Source: Phlebotomus papatasi (taxonomy: Eukaryota > Arthropoda > Insecta > Diptera > Psychodidae). From it: DNA of 64,000 nt. The stretch lies in assembly GCF_024763615.1 (NCBI RefSeq), contig NC_077222.1:107541417-107605416 (forward strand), written 5' to 3'. Below, one piece after another: positions 11,718 to 24,217 of this stretch; the stretch's first letter is position 1, and every line of letters begins with the position of its first letter. Made by a program: the position numbers and the translations under genes. The notes beneath the pieces were generated by a model. That model was not told the origin of the DNA, made no database searches, and was given only the letters and a program-made list of their open reading frames with translations.

Positions 11718-12186
11718 CACCGGTTAAGGGGATTCCAAAGAATGACCTCTTGTACCAAGAAAGAGTTGCGAAGTTACGACTCTCTGAACAAGATAAACGG
11801 AGACATGACCTGGGTACCACGTAATCACATGTCCAGCAATCATTTCACAAAATACCGGGGTCTACCTGGTAGACTCTACCAATGCAAAGAAGCCAGGGCA
11901 TAAAGTTCGTCACACGAACTTCCATATACGAGAACAGTAGTAGATCGAAAATGGAGTTTACCAAAACAGAAACGCTATCGTATTTTCGGACACCGAAGGC
12001 AAAACGCAAACGATCCTTGGAATTTTCACTACAAAATAACTTCTGACACGAAAAGAAGTATCAAAGCCCTAAAAAGGAGGAGTGCGGTTTCCCTAGGAAT
12101 AAAGGTCTCAAAGAAGTGAAAGATCATTCAACAGATCTCTTGATCCTGAAAGAGATACCTAAAAAATTTATAGGACCTCGACTTAC
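11718..12186. other. LINE 3' flank and Vav intron edge
   Basis: Presumably the LINE 3' tail, followed by the first bases of the Vav intron (donor on the minus strand at 12181-12186). No coding potential recognised. Confidence 0.4.
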
Positions 12187-15100
12187 TTGAGACTGAGGGC
12201 GTACATAGTTTCACTGGCATTAGACGCTCCCTGAGGCCTAACCCGCAGCAAGTACGTCCCGATGCGCCTATTCTCCAGGCTACTCGTGGCCGTATCCCGA
12301 TCCATCGTGCCGACAAACCAGTAGAACTCCGACAGTTGACGATCACAAACCGGCGGTGGAATACTCACAGGACCCTGACGACAGCGTCCCGTTGACGAGA
12401 TGCAACCCTTATGAACGGAAATCTCGCAAGTTTTGCATCGATATCCCTGATGGATGCGTCCCTTGAGAAACTTGGAGCAATGCCTGCAAATTGCCGGAGC
12501 CTCAAAAGTCGTTATGACAAAATTATGATCAGTATTCCGCAATCCAGGCGGATCGAGATTATCCATGGCATCCTGCAGAGCTTTATTCCACTTATTCCTC
12601 TCCGCCTCTGTCTTCATGTACAATGTAAAAGCCGTCGATTGCGACTTTCGCACCAGTAACAGCTGAAATCTCAGTCTGGCATCGCGTGTCAGTGTCCGAC
12701 GATTGTGACACAATTCCACGCGATATTCCTGCAAATTGTGCGCCTCCCTAAACGAATACTGCCCATCGCCAATTCGTGTACTGGATATCTTTACGAGAAT
12801 CATGATTTTTTCAAAGATAAAAGCATACCGATGCTTTGTCTTCTGATCCTCATGGGACTTTATATTGAGATCTCCGTCCAGCAACAAACGACCATATTGC
12901 TGCAAATCATTCCCATTTGGCAAATCCAAATCCATGATACTCTCACGCACCTTCTGTATCACCACCAAATGCTCCGAATCTCTCTTCACCTCATTTATGT
13001 ACTGAGCCACATCATCCATTGCCTCTTTGGCACGTTCCAAGCCCCGAAAATCTTCATGTGTCTGCTCCCCCACAAAAAAAAGAGAATTGCCTCTTTGATG
13101 TAAACAATTCCCACTTTCCCTCTCTGTCTCTCACTCTTTCACGATAGTCAAAAAATAATAAAAATAGACACTTACCGGAGATGTCTCATCCACAAGTTTC
13201 TTCAGCAACAAATGATACTTGAGAATTCTCTGCATTGGCACCGATAGTATATCCCGCAATTGAACCCTTCCTTCACTATGTTCCTTCTGACACTGATTCA
13301 CCATCTGCCTCATACTCTCATTCTTGGCTGTCTGATCCCGAAGGGCATCCGTGGCATTTGTCATATTGGAACAATACTCACCGTAGATGAGGAATGGTTC
13401 GCGAAAATCAAAAAATACCTGACTCAATTTCAACTTGGAATTGGGTTGAACGGCTTCACGCAATTTCTCCAGAAATTTCGTGTGAATATCCGCCAGTTCC
13501 TGCAATAAATTCCATCCTCATTTGACATCTTCTCCCATCTCTAAACTTTAGCAAAACTTTGTGATTTATAGTTTATTATAACAACCATGCCCTAAATGTT
13601 CAACAAGTTGTCGCTCATAGAAGCAGAATAATTTAATTTGAACACTGTGAGAGTTCCACCACAAGAAATCCCGTAAATAGCATGAATTGAATTAATCCCC
13701 TAATTAACATTTAATTTTATTCATTTATGCAAATTCAGTAAAACACAGTTGAATTGAGGTGAAATTGTTGCTGAAAATCAGATTTTTTCTGCGTATTTCG
13801 CGAGATTCAAGAAGAGAAGCCGTGTAAAAAAAATATGGTGAATTCAAACATATTTTGCATATTCCCAATTAAAAAGAAATGGGAATCGTATTATGGACAA
13901 GCTTCTGCATACACAGTGCGTATGGTGATGCTGCACTGTACAGTGTTCTTTTTAGAGTAAATACCGTGCTGTGTAAAAATTTACATTTACTCCTATACTT
14001 CATGTGAGTACCTCATAGGTCGCAAGGAACTATTTGTTGGATACACCTATGACTTAATGTTTCATAACTAATTGAAATTAGTTTACATTTATTAAGGATT
14101 CTACAACCTTATAAATGAATCCAAACTTGCCTCAATCGGTTGAGAAAGACCCCATGTAGCGTTATTTGACTTTTAACCTTGAAAATTTCTTGTATGGGAT
14201 GATTCAAGGTCATTATCGTATACGGACTAAATATGAAGTTTGTGTTATCTCAAAAGAACTTGTTTTTTTTTTAAACATGGATTTAGTGATTTTTTCATAT
14301 TGGATATGATTAAGCAAAAGTCCAGATGAACATGACCAGATGACCGGAAAATTCGAAATATTGAGCTTTTCAAGGTCAAATTTAAACCATTTTTGAGGGT
14401 TTAGTTCCCAACTGATTTAACCAAAGATGGTTTCAATTGAAATGTCTTGACATTTCCAATCCGACTGCATCGGTATCAATTATAGTAACGAATCTGTAAA
14501 GAACCCTGTCTTGATTGATGTATGTCACTTTAATTTCCGAAAGCTTGTTAGGCCAAACAATGAGAGAAAACGATTTCCTGTTTTCGCTGACCCTACACAA
14601 TAGAACATTCACATTATCATGGGACGTTTTCCCATTTTCTTTATTTTAAAAATTTCATTATGAACCGATAAGTGATTGTTGTTCATTCATTTTCAACCGC
14701 TTATCCCTATTGGGGTCGCGATTGTTGTTCTTAACTTAATTCTATTACTTTTAAAAGTATTTTGTGAGACCGTTTGAGTGATTTATAAATCGGTTCAAAT
14801 CGGTTGTTAATCGGTAAAAGGTAAATGTTGCGAAAGTACTTTTGATGCATAGCATCTAAGTCATGAGTTCGAGCACTTCGCAATGCTTGGGATGCTCTGT
14901 CACCCCTTTTTTATTGAGTTTTACATTTATCTGTATACTTCATGAGAGAAACGCATATGCGTTATAAAGTAAGACGACACTGTGTGCTAGGTTGAATAAA
15001 AGGGAACGCTGCAATCATTCTGCTTGCGCAATCTTTATTCATCTCTCTAAATCGAACCTCTATGCACTTTTCTAGCAACGTGAACTTTGCTTAGTCACTG

Positions 15101-18100
15101 CTTCCCTCGCAAGTCTTTCAACTGCATTAACTACTGCACATCGAGAGTTCTTAAAGCTATTACATACTCGCACTCTCTCTATCTTCTTTCTTAACTTAGC
15201 TTAAATATTACGAGGGAAAGGTGGGAAATCTTGGAAAGACTGGGAATAATAAAGAGGAAAGAGGAAATATAAAATGATCAGGTGATCAAATAAAGAAATG
15301 GAAAAGTGTAAAAATGCAAATACGATATTTTTCTAACCCTGATAACGATTTGTCCAACAAATAAGACCTAGGCCTACTCAAAATAGGTTCTTAAGTAATA
15401 CAATTTTTGCTTTCTTATGAAAGATTAGATTTATCAGACCCATGTTTTGTAAATTTTAGATTTCTGTGGAAAATCGAACCAAGGCTTCTTGCATCATAGT
15501 GCAATAACTTTGTAGTAAATTTAATGATTTTTAGGTTATCCGACAACGACGTATTTAATCTTTCCTAAAAATTTCCCAAATTATAAATGAAAGTGATAAA
15601 ATCAAACGGTTTAAAGATTTTAATTTACTAAATCAGAGTTTTTTTTTGAGATTATTTAATTACTCAACCATTCTCTATAGCACAGGTGTGTAAGAACCGT
15701 TTGAAATTGAATAAACGTCAAATGAAAATTGTACGGCAATGGGCAAAACGCTACCTGGACAAACTTATTTTGACGTTTATTCAGTTTCAAGCGGTTTTTG
15801 CACACCCCTGCTCTATAGCAATTATCTCGTACACTACACCATTTCCCCTTTATCCAAGACATTTTCCCTCTTCTAAACAAAGACGAATATTTAACATCAA
15901 TATAAAAACTCAAATTTTTGTCTGTACGCTCGTAAATTTGGCTTTAGAGACAATATTTTGGGCGATTCCTGTTTGTAATGACGATAATTTCTTTTAAAAG
16001 AGCGGATACTGTCTCGGATTAAAGAAAAGTGGTGTGTTGTATGAGATAGTTAATGTTTTCCATGGTTAATTTTTTGGCTGATAAAATTGACCTTTGGTTT
16101 AAAAAGGGCAAAACTACAGAGAATATTAATTTAAAGTTTAGAGTAAACTTTTAATTGGTCGGTAGATATTTACCCTCTCTACATAGTTAAAGCAAAAAAA
16201 AGTTACACTTTCTGTGGCATTTACAATGCATTCCCATTAAAATTTTCGCGCACAGAACTTTTCCTGAAATCCAATTAAATTAATGGAATAATTTCACAAT
16301 GTAAAAAACCTTTGAGTTTTATTGACAAACTTTTAATTGCATTTCATCTGAATGGGAAACCGTGTCAAAGCTTTTCATTGTAAAATGTAAATTTCTGGAT
16401 AATTCAATGTTAGAGATTTTGCTTCTACTTCGAGTGACACTTGAGAATTGTAATCGAAAATTTATCAAAAAGTCTTATAGTTTATTTATTAATCTCTTTT
16501 GAATCGATTGGTCGGAAACGGAAATATAGCACCAATTACTTCAATTGGAATCTCTACGAAAAAATCTCTTCATGGAAATTTAATCAGAAAGAAGGCATCA
16601 GAACTATTGATATTGATTTCTTGTTGAAATTCATGACGTAGGCCTATTTCTCAGCAATGAAATAAATATTTCTTCATCCATTCAATCAATAGAAGTAAGG
16701 ACAATTTCCAGAGGAAATGGAAGCATCAAATAATATTATTGAACTCACCCTGACTTTTGGGAAAATGATTTTGATGTCTTCTTTGGACAGCAACTTCTCC
16801 ATTGGCTGCATAAATTTGTACCTAAGAGCATTCAGCACGTCCAAGTAGTTACTTTCCGTGTCAACGAGCTCCCTTATGACAAAATCCCTCTGCTCGAAGC
16901 TTGTTGAGGATGACACCTTGAGGGAATTTAAAAGCTATTATTAGGTTCAGGAACATTTTTTCACCTGAATGCTGTACAACTATTTTTCCCAAAGAGATTT
17001 ATCGATAGCAGAAAAATGCACATTTAAAATAAGAAAAGTAATTGTTAAATAAAATCGGTGCTCATTAAAAAAAATAACCAAAAAGTTTAAAATGAAAAAT
17101 ACCTGATTGCGACTTCTTCGCTGAATTGAACACAGATCTTGGTAAACTTCCTCCTCTTTCATGTCATGCTCATCGTGATCGCCATTCACCACCGCATTCT
17201 CCGTTGTACTGTTACAGATTTTTTTTTAGCCCAACATTCAAAATCACGGCGAAATGAAAAAAGAAACAAATCAAAATGAACAACAAATGGAAAAAATCCG
17301 TTCCAGACTTCTAAAAAAAAATACATGCCACTAAAGAAAAAAACAAATTTTATATCAGCAAACATTGTTTGAATCAGCAATTGTTCTAACTGTGCATTTC
17401 CTGGTTATTCACTTTCTTACATAAATGATCGTAATTATTGATTACTGCTCATTAAATATTATTTTCTGGTCATTAACCAAAAAATTAGCCATGAACAACA
17501 TCATTTATCTCATACAACACACCATTTTATCCGAGACACTTTTCTAAACAGAGAGAAAACATTGCCTTAGCTTAATATATTAATCGTATACAGAGTTTTG
17601 TTGGATTTACGGTCGCGCTTTTGGTCTGTCAATTTACCATAATCCAGAAACTTTATAAATCAAAAAAGATCGACAGGCATAGGCTGCTAACCTAGATGTC
17701 CCATACCTGCGACTCCGATTGACACAAGCAGTTGAAAATGAATAAATTGTTGCGAACCGGCTTTAAAGCATACTCTACCTAGGAGATGCTGCACGGCGCT
17801 CTTTAATGGATGAGTGCACTGATGGAAATCCGAAAAAGTTAAAATAACATTCCGGAAATGTTTATTTTACCTTGCAGTATTGATCCGAAATCGGTGTTTT
17901 TTTTATGCTTTTTAGGTGTATTAGGGGTTAAAGTTACCCTTTTTCATGTTAATTTTACCTTTAAAAAGGTGTAAAATTAACATTAAAAATGTTAATATAT
18001 TTTTACACCTAAAGTGTTAAAGTTATGAGGAAAAAAGTTAATCGCACCCTCGTTTTTTTTTTCTCAGTGACGGCACTCTTCAGGGAATAAGTGCCGCGCA

Positions 18101-21100
18101 TTAGTGAATTTTAAAGTTACCCCTATACTTCATGTGAGCAACACATACTCGTAGGGAAGTAAGAAGAATATGTGCTCTTCGGAGGCAGCTAAAATCCCGA
18201 AAACCAAAATCCCGAATATTCAAAATCCTGAAAGGGATGAAATTATATGGAGGATAATGTTTAGATTAGAATAATTCCTCAAGACACAGAAAGTTTCCCC
18301 AGAATTCTGGATTTCGACATTCGAAATTTTGACGTTCGGGATTTTGGCTTTCGGGATTTTAACCGGGAACCGTGCTCTTATTAAGTTTGAGCTTGGGTAA
18401 ATCTTCCGCGCTCGAGTTAGTGAGAACCTTTCTGCAGCTATCCGGTTTGTGCAACTGTCCCTCTCTCCAGAGGGAGACCAGAGTTTAACTCTCTGGTCTT
18501 TGTTTTTCCTCAACAGAATGCACCACCAATCAGTAGAATAAATATCCCACACTGTGCAAAGGAATGTATGAAAGCAAAAATCTTGTATTACTTGAATTTT
18601 ACAGAAATATTTTTGAGGAAAAACCTGAACATCGTTTTAGTCTGTTCCTTTGTAAGCCAAGACGGCGGAGAAATCCGAAAAAGTTAAAATAACATTCCGG
18701 AAATGTTAATTTTACCCTAAAGTATTGATCCTAAATCGGTGTAAATATTATGCTTTTTATGTGTATTAGGGGTTAAAGTTACCCTTTTTCATGTTATTTC
18801 TACCCTTAAAAAGGTGTAAAATTAACATTAAAAATGTTGATATATTTTTACACCTAAAAAATGAGGAAAAAAAGTTAATCGCACCCACGTTTTTTCTCAG
18901 TGAACGAAACCGTCGATATGTGCATTCAGATGAACAAAAGATCGTTGCACTTCAATCAAACAGTTTGACATTTCGGTACCAAATGCCCGAATTAGAAAGA
19001 ATCTACTGTAATTTTTTGACTTTTTTAATTTTTTGAGCGACCCTGTCCATATGACGAACTTCATTTATGTCAGAGAATTGCTGAATTTTGTAAAACCTTT
19101 CATTTTAACCTCACTTTAAATGAAATAGTTGAATAAAAGCGATCATATTAGTACCCAGCAAAACTTCGTTCTGCAATTCCGCAATTTTTCTTGTTCTTCT
19201 TTTTTTAACGGCCATCAATCACCAACCGCACTACCGATCGTAAGGGCGAAAAACCAAAGTTATCAAAATTTGTCTCGAATAAGGGAAGTCTCACACCCGT
19301 TACCTAATGGCTGCTTCAGAGACGGTTATTTCAAATCTCTACATTTTATTGGAAGAACTTGACGAAAATATAATTCTTGAAATGAAAAGAATATTTTTTT
19401 CATAAATAATAAATAATTTTATAGGCCTCAGCTGAAAATCACAATGTAAATTTTTTTTGTTCTCAAGAAAATTCTTATACAATTTATTAAAAAATGCAGA
19501 ATTTTCGGTCGGGAGTATGTTGAGTACTGCTATTAAATCCTTCTCTGTAGACAGCATACCCTCGCAGTATTTATATTAGATGAGATCATATATTCTGTCA
19601 GTAGAAGAGGTAAAAAGTTTGGAGTGGTATATCTCAGCTCCTGATGAACATAATTGGATGAGTGAACTATTGTTGGAAAGCTTGGTTCATTAGCTTTCAG
19701 AATCTGGTATATGTAATTGGCTATGGGTAAATCATGGTCATCCAGAACCATTTATGTCGAAGAAGACACTTTTTGCAACGTCTTTTTTGGCCATCTACTT
19801 CTGGAACCAGGAGTGACCCACAATTCTCGCACTTGGACTGTTCGTTAGAGGAACTCAAAGGGTATAATTTGTAGAAGAAACTTTTTTTTTGGACATCTTA
19901 CTTTTTTTTATTCATCGACTTTTGCAAGAATTTTAACATTTTACACGCAAGGAAAAAATTACAAAAATCCTAAAAGAGTGGTTTCTGGAGGGGAAGGATA
20001 GACGTGGGGATGAAATTGATATGATATTTGGATTCCTTGGATCAACTTATGGGGGAGTACTTAGAACATTCCAAGTCGATATCTTCATTAGTTTGTCCAG
20101 AAAATGAGATAGAAGGATTTCTGTCATTTTTTTCTATGCGTATAAAATGTTAAAATTCTTGCAAAAGTCGATGAATAAAAAAAAGTAAGATGTCCAAAAA
20201 AAAAAGTTTCTTCCACAAATTATACCCTTTGAGTTCCTCTAACGAACAGTCCAAGTGCGAGAATTGTGGGTCACTCCTGGTCCCAGCAGTAGATGGTCAA
20301 AAATGACGCTGCAAAAAGTGTCTTCTTCGACATAAATGGTTCTGGATGACCATGATTTACCCATAGCCAATTACATATACCAGATTCTGAAAGCTAATGA
20401 ACCAAGCTTTCCAACAATAGTTCACTCATCCAATTATGTTCATCAGGAGCTGAGATATACCACTCCAAACTTTTTACCTCTTCTACTGACAGAATATATG
20501 ATCTCATCTAATATTATATATATAAAATATATCATGAAAATCGTGATTATAAATTCTATCAAATTGATAAATAATTTCAGAGAAAATATTCCAAGTTAAT
20601 TTTAACAGAACGACATCTTGAGGAAAGTGCCGAAAATTCATAAAATTTTCTGTAGAAATTCTACAGAAAATTCTGCAGAATTTTCATACAACGATCGGAT
20701 CCACCTGATCCACTTTTAGAACAAATATTCTGTAGAAATTCTTCAGAATTTTCGGCAGTTACATTTTCAAATCTGACGAATTTCTGCAGAATTCTGCAGA
20801 ATTCTGCAGAATTTGCCGGGTGGGTACCTGTGTACTTTCTCAGCGCCATTATTGGATAAAATCAATTTTTTTTACACAAAAATGGAAAAATCGGGAAGAT
20901 AGCGTAGTCTGAGTGGAAAATGATGTACATACGAAATGTAGACACAAATGTCGTCTACAATTATGTCGAAGTAATCATCAAAATCGGTACAGCGACAGTC
21001 GAGATAATTGAGGTTATGTTATATTGATATTGGATACCATTAATTTGCGCCCTCTCACCAAAATCGGTCAAATAGAATCAAAGATATGGCGTTTTGAATT

Positions 21101-23212
21101 TCATGAACTTTTACCCCTCATTTCTCCGGTTCTATTGTTAACCACAGCGAACCCACGCCACTTTTTGGAAACTTCATAGACTAGGCTGCAATACTCTAAA
21201 ATTTGATCAAAATGCGCAATGGCGTTTTTAAAAAAAACGCCATTTGAAAACAAATTGGAAATTATATTTGAACAATTTGAATCACAATTCCTGTCATTTT
21301 ACAATACTGTTCCCATTTTTGCCCAACTTTTCAAATTTTCGAACAACTGTTCCTATTCTCGTCGCGGTTGTTCCTAATTTCGCCACAACTGTTCCCATTT
21401 TCGCCGCATCTATTCATATTTTCGCCGGGTCTGTTCCTATTTTCGCCGTGGCTGTTCCCATTTTCGCCGCAGCTATTCATATTTTCGCCGGATCTATTCC
21501 TATTTTCGCTGTGGCTGTCTATTTTCACCGCGGCTATTTCTATTTTCACTGCGACTGTTCCTATTTTCGCCGTGATTACTCGCAATATTTAATTTCAGTT
21601 GTCCTGTAAGCCACGTTTATAACTTTAACATACTTTTTTTCATATTTCGGTTATTAAAATGGCTAAATCCAGTAAAGAAACACTGAATTTAAATTCAGGA
21701 AATTCAGAAAATAACTCAGGAAATAACCAAATTATTGTTGAAAAACCGAAAAAATCAGGTTTGAACAATTGCTGATACAACCAACGAAATATCCTATTAT
21801 CAACTTAAAACTAAAGATGAATAAAAATAACACATTTTCACTGAGACTTTCATGCTCTCCCTTTGATGTGGCTCATCCTCCTGGGCTTCCAGCACTTTTT
21901 TCCACTACTCCTGAAATATGTCCCTTTGTCCTTTCAAAAACAACTAAATAAAAGCAAGGATTCTGCTGTGCTGGTGACGGCAAAATAAGTTTTTTGTAAA
22001 AAAAAAATGGGGAATGCAAAAGAAAAAAAAAACTCCAAAATGCTCTTCTAAGTAAAAACACAGCCAGAAAGACAACTACGAGCGAGAAACGACGTGAGAA
22101 AATTGTGTGAATATGAACCTCTGGAAAACTCTCGGAGGAGAAGGTGACATAGCAGAGATCCTCGTAGATTTTCTCCTCATTGTGAGACGTCCCAACGAGG
22201 TGTTCAGTGGCAATTGACGTGGACCAATTGTATGTGTTCAGTACACCACACAATCCCTTAACATTGTTCTCCTGATCCTCCTCCTCGGGATCCTTCACCG
22301 CCAACAAATTGTCCACTTCACTCTCTGCACTCTCGGCACATTCAGAATCATCATGATTTGCTGGACATTCCTCAACAGGAACCCCCTTTTCCTCAATGGA
22401 GTCCTCTTTTTCCCCATTCTTCACCACGGAATCCGTGTGATTGTTATTACTAGCATTTGGACAATTGTTTATCCACCCCCAAAGTTGTTCACAAACAGAG
22501 AGAACAAGTGAGATAGAAAACCCACAAAAGACCCCTTCCGGAAAGGTACATTCTTCAGGATATTCATTGTTTTTTTCTTTTGTTTGTACTTACGTTGAAT
22601 GCAAATCCTTGTAGATATCCTCCTCTGAGTGACTTCTTTCACTTGGTGACAATTGGGCATTGAATCCTCTGTAAACCCAAGAGATCATGAGCAAAAAAAA
22701 AGTCCTCCCAAAAACTCCCGGAAAACTAAAAACTCACAGAATATTTGGATGAAGCTGTTGCACTTTCCGGCACTGGGACAACTTGGACAGTGTTATGAGG
22801 ACCCGGTGGAAATTGGTAAGGTCGTAGAGCATCGTTGGCTCAAACAGATCCGAATCCCGGAGACCAAAGTAATTCTTGCATGTCTCCAGGAACAATTTAA
22901 TGTTTTGGCAGCAGAGAAACTGGACAGCAAAGGAGGGAAAGACAGAAAAAAAAACCGTGAAAATCAATACTTTCTCCGAAGGTTCCCACCACATACTTGA
23001 GCCATTTGGGGCTTTCGATGAAAGTCCTTCATATCGAGCGCATTTGGGTCGAGAAAATTAATGAGATTACATAAAATAACACCATCACGGAGGGTCAATG
23101 CCAAAACTTTAATTTCTGAATCTGCCCAAGCTGCTTTGTGGTCTGAGGGCACAACACGGCACTGTATCAGCCAGGACAGGCATGATTTCCACAGATCATC
23201 TGCCATTGCCAT
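12187..23212 (-). CDS. Vav: Vav guanine nucleotide exchange factor, N-terminal ~85% (C-terminus off window)
   Basis: Rho/Rac GEF acting downstream of receptor tyrosine kinases at the membrane. Exons (minus strand): 22997-23212, 22738-22919, 22594-22668, about 22130-22449, about 17103-17196, 16749-16916, 13176-13499 and 12187-13061. Exons 1-2 encode the CH domain (SCLSWLIQCRVVP, LRDGVILCNLINFLDP, CKNYFGL). The acidic region carries three tyrosine motifs, EEDIYKDL, EEKIYEDL and EEEVYQDL, matching the three inhibitory tyrosines of vertebrate Vav. DH starts FEQRDFVIRELVDTESNY and includes VPMQRILKYHLLLKKLV. PH follows (YGRLLLDGDL to WNKALQDAM), then the C1 zinc finger (HNFVITTFEAPAICRHCSKF, CKTCEISVHKGC), then SH2 (FYWFVGTMDR, GTYLLRVRP), cut at the intron after ALSL. 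No SH3 lies between C1 and SH2. The 3' edge of exon 4 and 5' edge of exon 5 are uncertain. The start is either of two close ATGs (23212 or 23206). Confidence 0.95.
14684..14723 (-). repeat. LINE 3'-tail fragment
   Basis: On the minus strand reads GCGACCCCAATAGGGATAAG then CGGTTGAAAATGAATGAA. The same tail follows RT fragments near 37090 and recurs in diverged form near 17700 and 35735. It is useful as the empty-site reference for the MITE at 37114-37331. Confidence 0.6.
15683..15810. mobile_element. 128-bp palindromic MITE with 8-10 bp target duplication
   Basis: Terminal inverted repeats of about 40 bp: CAGGTGTGTAAGAACCG on the left and CAGGGGTGTGCAAAAACCG in complement on the right, both continuing to AAACGTCAAA. 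The 10 bp CTCTATAGCA occur directly on both sides (15673-15682 and 15811-15820). The termini suggest hAT or Mutator type. Both strands read MCKNRLKLNKRQ only because the element is palindromic. Confidence 0.8.
17817..18069. mobile_element. CACTGA-type MITE, copy A
   Basis: Starts CACTGATGGAAATCCGAAAA and ends TTTTTTCTCAGTG. Internally contains AACATTCCGGAAATG and the hairpin TTTAAAAAGGTGTAAAATTAAC. Related copies: 18669-18902 (same strand), 40445-40631 (inverted, truncated) and 54002-54684 (inverted, carrying a nested insertion). Confidence 0.75.
18669..18902. mobile_element. CACTGA-type MITE, copy B
   Basis: Same orientation as copy A about 600 bp away, with GAAATCCGAAAAAGTTAAAA at the left and TTTTTTCTCAGTG at the right. 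The first few bases of the left terminus are lost. Confidence 0.75.
19572..20515. mobile_element. large foldback element (arms ~380 bp) in Vav intron
   Basis: Two arms, about 19572-19950 and 20135-20515, are near-identical reverse complements around a spacer of about 185 bp. Each arm holds the same open frame, beginning MVLDDHDLPIANYIYQIL, on opposite strands. An in-frame stop lies directly before the right-arm ATG and no family is recognised, so it is probably not a gene. The outer tips are AT-rich and I see no convincing target duplication. Confidence 0.8.
20640..20825. repeat. cluster of TTCTGCAGAA palindromes
   Basis: The palindrome TTCTGCAGAA and variants (TTCTACAGAA, TTCTGTAGAA) occur about eight times in 180 bp, ending in a tight run near 20780-20813. 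Likely part of a degenerate repeat. Confidence 0.6.
21337..21583. repeat. 21-bp minisatellite, about 12 copies
   Basis: Unit TGTTCCTATTTTCGCCGTGGC with variants (CATATTTTCGCCG, CCCATTTTCGCCG). Because 21 is divisible by three, open frames run through on both strands: 7-residue repeats like SPQLFIF on plus and GENRNRP/GENGNSH on minus. It sits in the Vav intron between acidic-region exons and has no splice context, so I do not call it coding. Confidence 0.85.
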
Positions 23213-23763
23213 CTTTGCAAGCTGCTAGGCACACAATAAACCAATATTTGAGCACAAAACACGCAAAAATTAGGAGGAAAACACTTTTTGGGAAAAATTT
23301 AAAGCGGCCATATTTTTATCACTGGCTGTCACCACTTTTATTCACTTGTTGCTCACAGAGCGCTGCGATCGGCCTGGAGAAAGTTTTCCATACCGGCTAC
23401 TGCGAACGCTAGTTTCTACGTCCAAGAGATTTCCCGCGTTTTTCCTCAAGCCAATGCGATTCTCTAGGATAATCAACAAATGAACTTATTCAAAGCATTT
23501 AACCCATTTAACAATTAGATTTAAATTATTCGCAACATTTGGTTAAACTTCTTGGGATCAAGAAGTAAACAATCAAGCTAATCTTCAATTCAGATGTTGG
23601 ACGCTGCAGAGAGATCAAAGCAAAAACGGTCTTATCGCATTATGCATTGCAACTTCTAATCGTCTGTATCTGCAATTGTCGTAACTTCTGCAACCTCTGT
23701 ATTAACAACTCTTATCACTGGCCTGTGTATATGCATATTGTTACAAGAATTACAGATAGAACA

Positions 23764-23930
23764 GGTAGGAAATGTGGAGCACCTTTGAATTGGGGCAGCT
23801 TTAAAATTGGGATGTTTTCTCCTATTTTTGTATGGAATTGGACCTTATCATGGTATAATTTAGCTCTAAAAACCAATTATGAAGCTGAATTGTATGGTAC
23901 CAATTGTGATTGTATGGTGTTCCTATAGCT
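23764..23930. mobile_element. diverged partial copy of TA-type MITE
   Basis: GCACCTTTGAATTGGGGCAG matches the terminus of the complete MITE at 37114-37331, as does the internal GGAATTGxxxCTTATCATG. The right inverted terminus is not found. Confidence 0.6.
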
Positions 23931-24217
23931 ACCTGATAAGAAATTTACGACAATTGCTAATTCAAGCGACGATATTAAGCTTTTCTAATTCCAACATTAC
24001 CGCATTTTATACGGAAAATCTCTCACACAGGAAATGTTATTTTTTTAAAATATTTTTTTAATAGTTCCGTTCCAAAACTTCTTGCACTTTACATGTTTAA
24101 AAACCGCTTTAATTCTATTAGGTGATTTTAGTAATCTTCAAGGCTGAATCCATATTCTCGGAGTTCTCGGATTAGATTTTGATATGAAATCTTTACAAAA
24201 AAATAGAAAAAAGTCTG

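Larger units (their letters stand above)
13500..16748. other. Vav intron between DH exons
   Basis: Contains old dispersed repeats (about 13976-14990, with the words TATACTTCATGTGAG and GAGTTCGAGCA repeated elsewhere), a LINE tail (14684-14723) and a 128-bp MITE (15683-15810). Otherwise AT-rich with nothing recognised. Confidence 0.6.

Noticed and set aside
19533..20599. Two identical ORFs as a duplicated gene
   Set aside because: They are the two arms of a foldback element; an in-frame stop lies directly before the right-arm ATG and there is no recognised domain.
21244..21609. 121- and 84-codon frames over the minisatellite
   Set aside because: Open on both strands because the 21-bp unit is divisible by three; no independent evidence of coding.
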